Assembly: GCF_008704935.1 (NCBI RefSeq)
Contig: NZ_CP023692.1
Location: 4,144,001-4,208,000, forward strand
Direction: 5' to 3'
DNA length: 64,000 bases
DNA from: Streptomyces vinaceus
Lineage (GTDB): Bacteria > Actinomycetota > Actinomycetes > Streptomycetales > Streptomycetaceae
The notes beneath the pieces were generated by a model. That model was not told the DNA's origin. It was given only the letters and a program-made list of their open reading frames with translations, and did no database searches. The translations under genes and the position numbers were made by a program. Of the stretch, positions 7,755 to 17,221 are shown in pieces (the first letter of the stretch is position 1; every line of letters starts with the position of its first letter).

Positions 7755-9390
7755 TCGTCAGGATGTCGTCGGCGTCCATGATCCGGTAGGCGTAGCCCTG
7801 TTCGGCCAGGAAGCGCTGGCGGTGGGCCGCGAAGTCCTGGTCGATCGTGTCGCGCGCGACGACCGAGTAGAACCGCGCCTCGTGGCCGTCCGCCTTCGGG
7901 CGCAGCACGCGGCCGAGGCGCTGGGCCTCCTCCTGGCGGGAGCCGAACGTACCCGACACCTGGATCGCGACCGTGGCCTCGGGCAGGTCGATCGAGAAGT
8001 TCGCGACCTTCGACACCACCAGCACGCTGATCTCGCCCTCGCGGAAGGCGTCGAAGAGCTTCTCGCGCTGCGCGTTGGAGGTCTCGCCCTTGATCACGGG
8101 GGCGTCCAGGTGCTCGCCGAGCTCGTCCAGCTGGTCGATGTACTGCCCGATGACCAGCGTCTGCTCGCCCTTGTGCTTGGCGACGAGCGCCTCCGTCACC
8201 TTCCGCTTCGTCGCCGTCGTCGCGCAGAAGCGGTACTTCTCCTCCGTCTCGGCGGTCGCGTACGCCAGCCGCTCGCTCTCGGTCAGGTTGACCCGCACCT
8301 CGACGCAGTCCGCCGGCGCGATGTAGCCCTGCGCCTCGATCTCCTTCCACGGCGCGTCGAACCGCTTCGGGCCGATCAGCGAGAACACGTCCGACTCGCG
8401 GCCGTCCTCGCGGACCAGCGTCGCGGTCAGGCCGAGCCGGCGGCGGGCCTGGAGGTCGGCGGTGAACTTGAACACCGGCGCCGGCAGCAGGTGCACCTCG
8501 TCGTAGAGGATCAGGCCCCAGTCCCGGGAGTCGAAGAGCTCCAGGTGCGGGTAGACGCCCTTCCGCTTCGTCGTCAGGACCTGGTACGTGGCGATGGTGA
8601 CCGGCCGGATCTCCTTGCGGGTACCGGAGTACTCGCCGATCTCCTCCTCCGTCAGCGAGGTCCGCTTGACCAGCTCGTGCTTCCACTGGCGGGCCGAGAC
8701 GGTGTTCGTGACCAGGATCAGCGTGGTCGCCTTGGCCTTCGCCATCGCACCGGCCCCGACCAGCGTCTTTCCGGCGCCGCAGGGCAGCACGACCACGCCC
8801 GAGCCGCCGTGCCAGAAGCCCTCGACGGCCTGCTGCTGGTAGGGGCGCAGCGCCCAGCCGTCCTCTTCGAGCTCGATCGCGTGCGCCTCGCCGTCGACGT
8901 ACCCGGCGAGGTCCTCGGCAGGCCAGCCCAGCTTCAGCAGGGTCTGCTTGATCTGCCCGCGCTCGGAGGGGTGCACGGCGACCGTGTCGGGGTCGATCCG
9001 GTCCCCAACCAGCGGGGCGACCTTCTTCGAACGCAGGATCTCTTCCAGCACCGGCCGGTCGGTGCTGGTCAGGACCAGCCCGTGCACGGGGTGCTTGGAG
9101 AGGGTGAGGCGGCCGTAGCGCGCCATGGTCTCGGCGACGTCGACGAGCAGCGCGTGCGGGACGGGGTAGCGGGAGAACTCGACGAGCGCGTCGACGACCT
9201 GCTCGGCGTCGTGCCCGGCGGCCCGCGCGTTCCACAGGCCGAGCGGGGTGATCCGGTAGGTGTGGATGTGCTCGGGGGCCCGCTCCAGCTCGGCGAAGGG
9301 GGCGATGGCCCGACGCGCGGCCCCGGCGAGCTCGTGGTCGACCTCGAGAAGCAGTGTCTTGTCGCTCTGGACGATGAGAGGCCCGTTCAC
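7747..9390 (-). CDS. XPB/Ssl2-type DNA repair helicase
   Basis: A 547-residue SF2 helicase. The N-terminal domain (NGPLIVQSDKTLLLEVDH...) is followed by the Walker A box LPCGAGKTLVG, a DEVH box in LILYDEVHLLPAP, the motif III GLTATLVRED (RED motif region of XPB) and motif VI QRLGRVLRPK. Bacterial XPB unwinds or remodels DNA in nucleotide excision repair, often with a Bax1 nuclease that is not adjacent here. The GTG at 9390 is chosen because GGAAAGGGACG precedes it at the right distance; a longer frame to 9507 lacks support. Its TGA lies in an 8-bp tandem repeat. Confidence 0.92.
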   Translation of the reverse strand: MNGPLIVQSDKTLLLEVDHELAGAARRAIAPFAELERAPEHIHTYRITPLGLWNARAAGHDAEQVVDALVEFSRYPVPHALLVDVAETMARYGRLTLSKHPVHGLVLTSTDRPVLEEILRSKKVAPLVGDRIDPDTVAVHPSERGQIKQTLLKLGWPAEDLAGYVDGEAHAIELEEDGWALRPYQQQAVEGFWHGGSGVVVLPCGAGKTLVGAGAMAKAKATTLILVTNTVSARQWKHELVKRTSLTEEEIGEYSGTRKEIRPVTIATYQVLTTKRKGVYPHLELFDSRDWGLILYDEVHLLPAPVFKFTADLQARRRLGLTATLVREDGRESDVFSLIGPKRFDAPWKEIEAQGYIAPADCVEVRVNLTESERLAYATAETEEKYRFCATTATKRKVTEALVAKHKGEQTLVIGQYIDQLDELGEHLDAPVIKGETSNAQREKLFDAFREGEISVLVVSKVANFSIDLPEATVAIQVSGTFGSRQEEAQRLGRVLRPKADGHEARFYSVVARDTIDQDFAAHRQRFLAEQGYAYRIMDADDILTSD

Positions 9391-9511
9391 AAACGTCCCT
9401 TTCCTGCGTGGGGTGGCCGCCCGAACGCGGACGGCCAAACCTCCAGTCTGCCGCATCCGGGGCCCGGTGTGGGGGCCGCGCGTCACCGCACGAGGCTCGG
9501 TGGGCATGGCG

Positions 9512-9544
9512 AAGGGGCCCGGCGCGTGGTGTGCCGGGCCCCTT
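9512..9544 (-). terminator. Intrinsic-type hairpin after the LAXTG gene
   Basis: Perfect 12-bp arms (9512-9523 and 9533-9544) with a 9-nt loop lie just downstream of the LAXTG gene and upstream of the XPB gene on the same strand. It would separate the two transcripts. Confidence 0.75.
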
Positions 9545-9559
9545 GCGTGGTGCGGGTGA

Positions 9560-10837
9560 TCAGGCGCGCGTCGCGCGGCGGCGGCGGGCGCCGAGCCAGG
9601 CGGCGGCCCCGCCGAGGGCGACGAGGACGGCGGCCAGGCCGGAGTACAGGCCGGTGTTCGAGTCGGCGCCGGTGTGGGCCAGGGAGCCCGTGGAGCCGGT
9701 GGCCGTGGTGTTGGTGTTCGCAGCGACGGCCGCCGTGGTGGAGGACGAGGGCGACGGGGAGGCGGACGCGGAGGGCTGGGTCGTGGCGGACTTGCTCGGG
9801 GTCGGCGAGGGCGACGTGGTCGCGGTGGCCGGGGCGAGCTGGAACTTCGTGTCGTCGCCGGAGAACTCGGTGCTGTTGTCCTCGGCGAGGCGGACGCCCG
9901 CGTGCAGGGTGACGTCGGTGGCCTTCTTGTAGTCCGTGTTCGGGCCGAACGAGGTCCGCAGGCGCAGGACGCGCTCGCCGGAAGCGGCGCTGAAGCCCTT
10001 CGGGATCGTCGGCAGCATGAAGTGGTACGGGTCGTCGGTGCTCAGACCCTCCCACTTGCCGTTGACCTGAGCCCACACCTGGAGGTTGGGCACCTTGACC
10101 TGGGAGCCGAAGTTCAGGTCCAGCGAGGTGTAGAGGGCGTCGTCGAACGAGCCGTCGCCGGTGAGCCGGTACGTCAGGTCCATCTCCCGGCACTGGAGCG
10201 CCGGGACGCCCTTGCAGTCTCCGACGTTCTTGAACGCGGTCTCCAGCTTGCCCTTCTTGACCGAGGGGTCCGTCTTGAAGGTCATGGTGGCGGAGCCGTC
10301 GTCCGCCGCCTCGCCCGTGTAGCTCGTGGCCGTCAGCTTGAAGTCGCCGTTGGTGGTCGGGTAGCTCTTGCCGAGGCCGATCGTGACCTTCCAGGTGAGC
10401 TTGGCGCCCGCCGGGATCTCGAAGCCCTCTCCGCCCGGCTTGCCCGCCGGGTGGAACATGCCCTGCCACTCGCCGTCCTGGTGCCCGATGAAGGACTCGG
10501 TCGCCGGCGCGGTCACGCCCTCGACCTTGAAGCTGACGTCGCTCTGCCGGAGCGGGCTCGCACCGGCGTCCTCCAGCAGGATCCACGGGTGGAAGGAGCT
10601 CGCCTTGTCCGCGGGGTTGGTGACCGTCAGTTCGAAGGTCTCCGCCGCGCCGCCGCGGGTCAGCGGGCCGCTCGGCGCCGGGGCGCCCATCGTGATCTTC
10701 AGCGCGTGCAGGTTCTCGGCGGCCGGAGCGGCGTACGCCGACAGTGGCATCAGGGCCGTACCGGCGACGACGGCGACGACGGCGGTGGCGGCCGCGGAGC
10801 GGAGGGTGGTGCGGCGGGCGGCGGTGCGAGCGGACAT
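9560..10837 (-). CDS. Secreted LAXTG-anchored cell-wall protein
   Basis: A 425-residue exported protein. The N-terminus has a twin-Arg-like, Ala-rich signal peptide ending AYAAPA. The body contains beta-rich repeats with many Thr/Gly, followed by a Ser/Thr/Pro-rich wall-spanning linker. The C-terminus is a complete sorting signal: LAHTG, then a hydrophobic helix, then GARRRRATRA. LAXTG is the preferred substrate of actinobacterial class E sortases. No class E sortase gene is in the window. ATG 10837 is preceded by a G-rich ribosome binding site (GGGGGGAG); a hairpin terminator follows. The function of the ectodomain is unknown. Confidence 0.88.
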   Translation of the reverse strand: MSARTAARRTTLRSAAATAVVAVVAGTALMPLSAYAAPAAENLHALKITMGAPAPSGPLTRGGAAETFELTVTNPADKASSFHPWILLEDAGASPLRQSDVSFKVEGVTAPATESFIGHQDGEWQGMFHPAGKPGGEGFEIPAGAKLTWKVTIGLGKSYPTTNGDFKLTATSYTGEAADDGSATMTFKTDPSVKKGKLETAFKNVGDCKGVPALQCREMDLTYRLTGDGSFDDALYTSLDLNFGSQVKVPNLQVWAQVNGKWEGLSTDDPYHFMLPTIPKGFSAASGERVLRLRTSFGPNTDYKKATDVTLHAGVRLAEDNSTEFSGDDTKFQLAPATATTSPSPTPSKSATTQPSASASPSPSSSTTAAVAANTNTTATGSTGSLAHTGADSNTGLYSGLAAVLVALGGAAAWLGARRRRATRA

Positions 10838-11144
10838 GGTGGACTCCCCCCAAGGAATCACGAAGGCAGGCGAGCAGCGCAGAGCGGTGGCGGCCGGCAG
10901 GGCAGACGGAAGAGGACGTGCGAGGTGCCGCGGCAGAGCGCCGACGGCGGGTGGTGCGGGTTTTCGCTCCGGCGCCGGTTCCTACTTCCTCGGCCGCTTG
11001 CTGCGATGAACTGATCTTCACACATCGTGGATCACCAATCCATCGTCCGTCTGTCACCGCTCTGCAACAGGAACCGGAGATCCTCACACCCCTTCTGAAC
11101 TGGGGAAACGACGGTTCGGATTCCGCTTCGGCGGTGCTGATCCG
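10838..11144. other. Upstream region of the LAXTG gene
   Basis: About 307 bp between two minus-strand genes. It is locally A/T-richer near 11000-11110. On the minus strand a TTGCAG hexamer with an ATGGAT hexamer 18 nt away could be a weak promoter for the LAXTG gene. No gene, RNA or clear operator was recognised. Confidence 0.3.
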
Positions 11145-11765
11145 CTACGCGCCCAAGTGCCCCAGCGGGGGCGCCGGATACGGGGTCTCCACCGGCAGCA
11201 GCGCCCGCGCCGCGGCCTCGTCCCCCGAGCGGACCAGGCCGTGGATCTCCCGGGCCATCGCGGTCACGTCGCGGATGGAGACCGTCCACTCGTCGGCGTA
11301 CGCGCGCGAGGCGGCACCGGACAGGCCCAGCTGCAGCGAGCGGTGGCCCAGCGGGTTCAGGTGCAGGTCGCGCTCCGGGTCCCACTGGACGCGGGCGGGG
11401 GAGTCGCGCAGGGACCGCTGCCACGCCTCGTGGTCGGCGTGGGTGCCGCGTTCGTAGTGGGACAGGCAGGCGCGGCGCAGCGCGTGGTCGAAGCCCTCGC
11501 GGGTGATCTCGACGGCCAGGACCGTCTCCTGGTCGGCCTTGGTGGCCCAGCCGCAGCGGTACATCATCCACAGGAACGACGGCTTGATCCACGTCATCCG
11601 CTCCCGCTTCCAGGCGGCCGGGAACCGGCCGTCGCGGGCCGCGGGCAGGCCGAGCGCGGGTGCGTACGCCTGGTAGACGGTCACCGTGGTCTCGGTGTGC
11701 GCCGCCCTGATCCGCCGGTCGGGCCGGTCGGTCAGGTCGGGCCGGTCGGTCCGTGCTTCTTGCAT
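11145..11765 (-). CDS. DUF4291 domain-containing protein
   Basis: A 206-residue protein that matches DUF4291 over nearly its full length: TVTVYQAYAPALG, KRERMTWIKPSFLWMMYRCG, GFDHALRRACLSHYE and RVQWDPERDLHLNPLGHRSL are the family hallmarks. The KRERMTWIKPSF segment with its basic and aromatic residues suggests nucleic-acid or nucleotide binding, but no function is established. ATG 11765. It lies 43 bp downstream of the large helicase-associated gene on the same strand and may be co-transcribed with it. Confidence 0.88.
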   Translation of the reverse strand: MQEARTDRPDLTDRPDRRIRAAHTETTVTVYQAYAPALGLPAARDGRFPAAWKRERMTWIKPSFLWMMYRCGWATKADQETVLAVEITREGFDHALRRACLSHYERGTHADHEAWQRSLRDSPARVQWDPERDLHLNPLGHRSLQLGLSGAASRAYADEWTVSIRDVTAMAREIHGLVRSGDEAAARALLPVETPYPAPPLGHLGA

Positions 11766-11808
11766 GCGGCAAGGGTGCTCGGCCCGCGCCCCGGACCGCC
11801 AGTCCTTT

Positions 11809-14286
11809 TTACAGGTGCTCCTCCGCCAGCTCGGCGACCCCCGTGATCCGGTGCAGCGCGTACGTCCGCACCTCGTCCGCCGTGTGGTCGTACCCGGTGA
11901 CGAAGCCGCCCTCCACCCGGACCGGGGCGATGACCCGCTGGCTCGCCGCGCCGTCCGCGTTCACGTACCCGATCCACACCGCCGACCCGGTCAGCGCGGC
12001 CGCCTGCACCGTGGCGAGGGTCTCCGCCGGGCTCGTACGCGGGAGTTCGCCCGGCACGACGGACGCCGATGCCGCCGCCGGCTCCTTGCGCACCGCCGTA
12101 GCCGCCAGGTCGCCCGCGCGGATCGCCCGTACGGCCGCCGCCAGCAGCGTCGTGTCCGGTACCGGCGGGCCGTCCGGCACCGGGACCGGCGCCGAACGCG
12201 CCGGGGTCCGGTGGGCGTCGGCCCGCGTCACCACCACGTCGCCGGTCGGCGACTCCGCCGCCGGGGCGTACCCCATCGAACGCAACCCGTCGAGCAGCGC
12301 GCCCGGTTCGGCCTGCGCCGCCAGCACCGTGGGGGCCAGGCGCCGCAGCCCCAGCCCGGCGGAGCGCCGGTCGGCCATGATCTCGTTCAGCATGCCGTCG
12401 TCGTCGCAGCGCACGTACGAGGAGGCCGCGCCCACCCGCAGGTGCCCGTGCCGCCGCGCCACGTCGTCGATCAGGTAGGCCAGCGGCTGCGGAACCGGGG
12501 TGATGCTGTGCTCGGCGAGGAAGGCGTGCAGGTCGGAGGCGGTCCGCCCGGAGTCCAGCGCCCGCCGTACGGAACCGGGCGTGAAGCGGTACACCGTCGC
12601 CCCGCCCTTGGACTCCACGTCCGCGAGGACGGCCAGCACCTCGCCGACCCCCCGGCGCAGCGGCCCCGGGGCGACCGCCGTCAGGTCGGCCTGGAGCAGT
12701 ACGTGGTCCACCGGCTCGGGGAACAGCGGCGCCAGCAGCGGCGCCGGGTCGCGGTGCTCCAGCAGCGCGCGGCCGTGGGCCGCGAGCGCGCCGCGGCCGG
12801 TCACGCCGAGCACCTCGGCCTCGGTCAGCGCCCACCGCGCGAGGCGGGCGCGCAGCGGGCTCGCCCCCCGTACGGGCCGCTCCCAGTCCAGCCGGGCGAG
12901 CAGGGCCTCCGGGTCGGCGGAGCCGCCCTCGGGCAGCGCGGCGAGGAGTTCGAGGACGCGGCGGCGCACCTCCGGGGCGGCGGAGCGGTCGAGGTCGGGG
13001 CCCAGCGCGGACAGGGTGCGGCCCTTGGCGTCCTGTTCGCCGACCAGGCCGCAGGTCCGGGTGGCCGGCAGCCAGGCCCTGGCGAGGGCCGACCACCGCT
13101 CGGCGGGCGGGAGTTCCACCCAGTCGTCGAAGGCGGGGGTGGGCGCGTACCGCTCGTCGGCCTCCCCGTCGCTGGCCAGCAGCCCGGCCGCGTAGGCGAG
13201 TTCGATCCAGAACGCGGCCACCGGCTCGGAGACGTCCAGCGTGACCGCGGTGCGCTTCAGGTCCCGTACGGACAGCCCGCCGGCCCGCAGCACCGGCGGC
13301 CCGGCGTGCTCCCAGGACTTCACCAGCTCCTCGACGGTGGCCAGCGCGGCCAGCGCCTGCCCCGCCGCGTTGGCGTCCACAAGCTGTGGACGGTGCTCGT
13401 GAGCCGCGGGCACCGCCGGGGCCAGCGGCTCCGTCTCCCGGTGCGCCAGCCCGCCGCGCAGGTGCAGTGCCACCTCGCGGGGCAGTACGACGGTCCGCGC
13501 CGAGGCCGGCAGCAGCAGCCCGCGGTCGCGCAGCCAGCGCACCGGCGGGGTCGGGTTCGGCGTGACCTCCCCGTACGGAGGCCCCCACACCAGCCGGCCC
13601 AGCACCTGGTGGGCCTCGGCCGGGGCCTCGTCCAGCAGCGCCGACATCCGCTCCGGGTCGGTGAACAGGCCGCTCAGCGCCGCCACGGCGGACACCGGGT
13701 CGTGGGTGGCGGGCAGCCCCGCCGCCGCCACGATCTCCTGGATCCGGGTCGGCGACATCCCGGACGTGGCCTCGGCGACGGTGGGCCCCAGCCCGGTCGG
13801 GGAGGGCCGGCCGGCGGCCGGCGCCAGCAGCTCGCGGGCGGTGCGGACCAGCCGCAGCCGCTCGTCGTCGCCCCACACCAGGGCCTGGTCGCGCAGGGTG
13901 GCCAGGGCGCGCGGGAGTTCGGCGCGGGCGCCGTTGTCCTCGCGGGAGCCGGATCCGCCGCCGTGCTCGCCGGCCAGCAGCGATTCCAGTACCGGGTACG
14001 GGCACGGGTCCGGGGCCACCGCGAGGGCCTCCGCCGTCTGGAGCGCGAACCGGTCGAGCCGGTCCAGCGCGCGGACCACCGAGGCCCGGGTGCCGGCCCG
14101 GGTGGCCAGCTGCGTGATGTCACCCGGCACCGGGCCGAGCAGGTCCGGGCGCGCGTGCAGCAGGGTGGCGAGCGACGCGTCGTCGCGGGCGCGCAGCGCC
14201 TCGGCGAGGGAGCGCGGGGCGCTGCTCGCTGTGGCGCTTCCCGCAGCACTGCTGGGCTCGGGCAGCTCAGGCACGGTCGCCTCCAT
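11809..14286 (-). CDS. Large helicase-associated (Helicase_C_3/XPB-like) domain protein
   Basis: An 825-residue, mostly helical, Ala/Leu/Arg-rich protein conserved in actinobacteria and annotated as helicase-associated. I find no Walker A or DEAD motif, so it is not itself a helicase. A segment near VYRFTPGSVRRALDSGRTASDLHAFLAEHS resembles the Helicase_C_3 or XPB N-terminal accessory fold. The C-terminus carries a WYL-like region (VWIGYVNADGAASQRVIAPVRVEGGFVTGYDH). ATG 14286 was chosen over an upstream GTG at 14346 because the codons between look non-coding. It diverges from the HAAS-like gene. A partnership with the nearby XPB helicase is possible but not shown. Confidence 0.8.
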   Translation of the reverse strand: MEATVPELPEPSSAAGSATASSAPRSLAEALRARDDASLATLLHARPDLLGPVPGDITQLATRAGTRASVVRALDRLDRFALQTAEALAVAPDPCPYPVLESLLAGEHGGGSGSREDNGARAELPRALATLRDQALVWGDDERLRLVRTARELLAPAAGRPSPTGLGPTVAEATSGMSPTRIQEIVAAAGLPATHDPVSAVAALSGLFTDPERMSALLDEAPAEAHQVLGRLVWGPPYGEVTPNPTPPVRWLRDRGLLLPASARTVVLPREVALHLRGGLAHRETEPLAPAVPAAHEHRPQLVDANAAGQALAALATVEELVKSWEHAGPPVLRAGGLSVRDLKRTAVTLDVSEPVAAFWIELAYAAGLLASDGEADERYAPTPAFDDWVELPPAERWSALARAWLPATRTCGLVGEQDAKGRTLSALGPDLDRSAAPEVRRRVLELLAALPEGGSADPEALLARLDWERPVRGASPLRARLARWALTEAEVLGVTGRGALAAHGRALLEHRDPAPLLAPLFPEPVDHVLLQADLTAVAPGPLRRGVGEVLAVLADVESKGGATVYRFTPGSVRRALDSGRTASDLHAFLAEHSITPVPQPLAYLIDDVARRHGHLRVGAASSYVRCDDDGMLNEIMADRRSAGLGLRRLAPTVLAAQAEPGALLDGLRSMGYAPAAESPTGDVVVTRADAHRTPARSAPVPVPDGPPVPDTTLLAAAVRAIRAGDLAATAVRKEPAAASASVVPGELPRTSPAETLATVQAAALTGSAVWIGYVNADGAASQRVIAPVRVEGGFVTGYDHTADEVRTYALHRITGVAELAEEHL

Positions 14287-14393
14287 GGTCGCGTCGGCCG
14301 GTCCCCATCCGGCCAACGGTATCCGCTGAGCCCTCGGCAGCTCCACGGGCGCACGCGCTACCTTTCCCGTGGGTGGTACGGGAGGAGCCGGGC

Positions 14394-15404
14394 ATGGGGA
14401 TCGAGAGCGACCATCTGGTCTACGAATATCTGAGCCGGGTCGGGGACTTGGCGCAGCGGCGGCAGCTGTCCTCCGGGGACCGGATGCGGCTGGTGGCGCG
14501 GTTGAGGGACGAGATCGACCTGCGGCGCGCCAAGTACGAGCCGGAGACCCCGGCGGCCGTACGGCGCATCCTGGAGCGGATCGGCACGCCCGAGGAGGTC
14601 CTCGACGGCGTCGGCGCGTCGCCGGCCACCGAGACGCGGGCCGCCACCCCCGATCCGGCCCCGGCGGTGCCGACCCAGCGGGGCCCCGGCAGGCTGCTGC
14701 GCAAGTCCGTGCCGGAGCCGCGTCCGGCGGACACCGCGCCCGCGCCGCCGCACCTGGCGGGGCTCGACGAACTCGGCGCGGACGGTGGGGCGGAGCCCGA
14801 CTGGTGGCGCGTCGCGCCGGGCCCGTACGGGGCCGGGCCGCAGGTGGAGGGCTTCGCGGGCGGCATCGAGATCCCGGAGCTGTTCACGCACCCGGAGGAG
14901 GAGAAGCCCGGGTCCCCGGCGGGGCCGGCCGGCGCGCCCGCCGCAGCCGCCGGGGACGAGTCGGCCGTACGGGGCCTCCTGCGGTTCCTCAAGCAGCGCC
15001 GGCAGGCCAAGGCGCAGGCCAAGGAGGCGGCCGCGCCCGGTGCGGGGGCCGCGCCCGCCGCCGTCCCGCGCCCGAAGCCGTACGCCTTCCTGCTGCTGGC
15101 CGCGGCCGTGCTCGTGGCGGGCGCCGTCACCGGCTCCTGGCTCCTGCTGATCGGCGGCTGGCTGCTCGCGTACGCCTCGCGGGTGCTGGGGCCGGCCGAG
15201 CGCAAGGCGGTCGTGTTCGGGCTGCCGGGGGCCGTCTTCGCGGGCGCGGTGGTGTGGCTGTGGGGCCGCCTGGAGGGGCGCTGGGGCGCGCCGCTGACGG
15301 ACGAGGGGCTGGGCGGGGTCTTCCAGGGCATGTGGCCCTGGCTGGCCCGCGGCGCGGCCGTGGCCTCGGCCCTCTACCTGGCCTGGCGCTCGCGCCGCCG
15401 CTGA
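14394..15404 (+). CDS. HAAS-like N-terminal domain membrane protein
   Basis: A 336-residue protein. The N-terminal ~60 residues (YLSRVGDLAQRRQLSSGDRM...RLRDEIDLRRAK...RRILERIGTPEEVL) resemble the HAAS/DUF1700 helical signalling domain. A long Pro/Ala-rich linker follows, then three to four transmembrane helices starting at YAFLLLAAAVLVAGAVTGSW. Such proteins often sit next to PadR regulators, but none is visible here. ATG 14394 follows a clear GGAGGAG ribosome binding site. It is divergent from the helicase-associated gene with about 107 bp between them. Role unknown. Confidence 0.8.
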   Translation: MGIESDHLVYEYLSRVGDLAQRRQLSSGDRMRLVARLRDEIDLRRAKYEPETPAAVRRILERIGTPEEVLDGVGASPATETRAATPDPAPAVPTQRGPGRLLRKSVPEPRPADTAPAPPHLAGLDELGADGGAEPDWWRVAPGPYGAGPQVEGFAGGIEIPELFTHPEEEKPGSPAGPAGAPAAAAGDESAVRGLLRFLKQRRQAKAQAKEAAAPGAGAAPAAVPRPKPYAFLLLAAAVLVAGAVTGSWLLLIGGWLLAYASRVLGPAERKAVVFGLPGAVFAGAVVWLWGRLEGRWGAPLTDEGLGGVFQGMWPWLARGAAVASALYLAWRSRRR

Positions 15405-15628
15405 GGCCGGCCGGCGTCAGGCCGCCGGGCTCCACGGGGACGACGGGACGATCGGCGGCGAGCCCGTCACGCGCGGTGCGACGGGCCGTCAGGGCGCACG
15501 TGACGGGGCCGCGCGCGGGACGGGGACCCCGGGGACGGGCGCTGACATGTCACCACATTTCACCGTCCGGTAAGGCGAGGCTACGTCCGCGTTCCCGCCC
15601 GTGCGTACCGGCTCGGCACAATGGAGGC

Positions 15629-16282
15629 ATGAGCTCCGAGACCCCCGCCGTGCCCGCCGTGCCCGCCCAGCTGACGGTCGGCTTCGACCTCGACATGACC
15701 CTCATCGATTCGCGCCCGGGCATCAAGGCCGCCTACCTGGCGCTTTCCGCCGAGACGGGTACGTTCATCGACGCCGACGAGGCGGTCACGCGGCTCGGTC
15801 CGCCGCTCGACGAGGAGCTCGCGTACTGGTTCCCGGAGGCGGAGATCCCGGCCATGGCCGACCGCTACCGGGAGATCTATCCCACTCACGCCATCGAGCC
15901 GACCCCGGCGATGCCCGGCGCCCGCGAGGCGATCGAGGCCGTCCAGGCGCTCGGCGGGCGCGCGATCGTCGTCACGGCCAAGCACGAGCCCAACGCCCGG
16001 CTGCACCTCGCCCACCTCGGCATCGAGCCGGACGCGGTGATCGGCTGGCTGTGGGCCGAGGCCAAGGCGGGCGCCCTGCGCGAGTACGGCGCCCAGGTCT
16101 ACGTCGGCGACCACGTCGGCGACGTGCGCGGGGCCCGTACGGCCGGCGCGCTGTCGGTGGCGGTGCCCACCGGCCCGTGCCCCGAGCCGGAACTGCGGGA
16201 GGCGGGCGCCGACGTGGTGCTGCCGGACCTCACCGCGCTGCCGGGGTGGCTCGCGGAGTACGTTCGCGCGCAGGCGGCCTGA
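15629..16282 (+). CDS. HAD-family phosphatase
   Basis: A 217-residue HAD-superfamily hydrolase of the phosphoglycolate-phosphatase-like type. Motif I is GFDLDMTLIDSRPG with the nucleophilic Asp and acid/base Asp; motif II is IVVTAK; the Lys motif III region and motif IV VYVGDHVGDVRGA are intact. The substrate is unknown. ATG 15629 is preceded by CACAAT with six bases between, and by GGAGG immediately upstream, so it may be translated from a leaderless or very short-leader mRNA. It converges closely (12 bp) on a small membrane-protein gene. Confidence 0.88.
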   Translation: MSSETPAVPAVPAQLTVGFDLDMTLIDSRPGIKAAYLALSAETGTFIDADEAVTRLGPPLDEELAYWFPEAEIPAMADRYREIYPTHAIEPTPAMPGAREAIEAVQALGGRAIVVTAKHEPNARLHLAHLGIEPDAVIGWLWAEAKAGALREYGAQVYVGDHVGDVRGARTAGALSVAVPTGPCPEPELREAGADVVLPDLTALPGWLAEYVRAQAA

Positions 16283-16294
16283 CCCGACGGGGAG

Positions 16295-16546
16295 TCAGGC
16301 CTGGGAGGCGCGGGCGGCCCGGCGCTGGGCCGCCGCCGAGCGCAGCACGCCCGCCGCGGAGATCAGGAAGCCGACGCCCATCAGCATGCACACCGCCCAG
16401 GCGTACGAGGGGAACGGGTCGGTGTCCAGGAACAGCGGGGCCATCGTCGCGAGGGTCGCCACGGCGCCCACGATGAACACGATGCCACCGGCGCGCACCA
16501 GGCCGTCGCCCGGCCGCGCTTCGTCGGGGTGAGGAGTAACAGTCAC
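16295..16546 (-). CDS. Small two-helix membrane protein
   Basis: An 83-residue protein with two predicted transmembrane helices (GGIVFIVGAVATLATMAPLF and AVCMLMGVGFLISAAGVL) separated by a short DTDPFPSYAW loop and followed by an Ala/Arg-rich cytoplasmic tail. GTG 16546 is chosen because GGTGAG precedes it at a suitable distance; the longer open frame to 16729 has poor codon usage. Conserved-looking, function unknown. Confidence 0.78.
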   Translation of the reverse strand: MTVTPHPDEARPGDGLVRAGGIVFIVGAVATLATMAPLFLDTDPFPSYAWAVCMLMGVGFLISAAGVLRSAAAQRRAARASQA

Positions 16547-16746
16547 CTCACCAGGGTAGTTCCCTGGCCGAAGCAGCCGACGGCGCAGCCGGATGGGAAG
16601 AGCCGGCGAAGGACCGGGGAACGTCTTGTCTCCTGTGAAACGCCCACTAGCCTGGATACGGCGGGTCACCATGACCCGCTGCGCTGTTGTCCGGACCCGC
16701 CGCGCGGCGTCCCGGACCCCGACGAGCACAAGGACAGAGGACGGAC

Positions 16747-17130
16747 GTGCCTACCGGCAAGGTCAAGTGGTTCAACAGTGAGAAGGGCTTCGGCTTTCTC
16801 TCCCGCGACGACGGCGGAGACGTCTTCGTCCACTCGTCGGTGCTCCCGGCCGGGGTCGACGCCCTCAAGCCCGGCCAGCGCGTCGAGTTCGGCGTCGTCG
16901 CCGGACAGCGCGGTGACCAGGCGCTTTCCGTGACGGTGCTGGACCCGGCGCCCTCGGTCGCGGCCGCTCAGCGCCGCAAGCCGGACGAGCTGGCCTCGAT
17001 CGTGCAGGACCTCACGACCCTGCTGGAGAACATCACTCCGATGCTGGAGCGCGGCCGCTACCCCGACAAGGTGCACGGCACGAAGATCGCCGGCCTGCTG
17101 CGCGCGGTGGCCGACCAGCTCGACGTCTGA
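16747..17130 (+). CDS. Cold-shock domain protein with C-terminal extension
   Basis: A 127-residue protein. Residues 1-65 are a cold-shock domain with intact RNP1 (KGFGFLS) and RNP2 (DVFVHSS) motifs for single-stranded nucleic-acid binding. The remaining ~60 residues form a helical tail (RRKPDELASIVQDLTTLLEN...VHGTKIAGLLRAVADQLDV) absent from the canonical 67-residue CspA type. GTG 16747 is preceded by an AGAGGACG ribosome binding site. A strong hairpin terminator follows. It probably acts as an RNA chaperone; the tail may mediate oligomerisation. Confidence 0.92.
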   Translation: MPTGKVKWFNSEKGFGFLSRDDGGDVFVHSSVLPAGVDALKPGQRVEFGVVAGQRGDQALSVTVLDPAPSVAAAQRRKPDELASIVQDLTTLLENITPMLERGRYPDKVHGTKIAGLLRAVADQLDV

Positions 17131-17151
17131 GTCCGCTCTGAGCCCGTACGC

Positions 17152-17193
17152 ACGACGGTGCCCCGGCCCTCGAAAGGGCCGGGGCACCGTCGT
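17152..17193. terminator. Strong bidirectional hairpin terminator
   Basis: A perfect 19-bp stem (17152-17170 with 17175-17193) capped by a CGAA tetraloop lies between the convergent cold-shock and mqnD genes. Confidence 0.88.
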
Positions 17194-17221
17194 ACGCACG
17201 TCCGGCGCAGCCGGAGAACGA

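Noticed and set aside
14286..14346. A longer start at GTG 14346 for the helicase-associated gene
   Set aside because: The 20 extra codons include ATA, TTG, AGG and GGA, unlike the rest of the gene, and there is no ribosome binding site.
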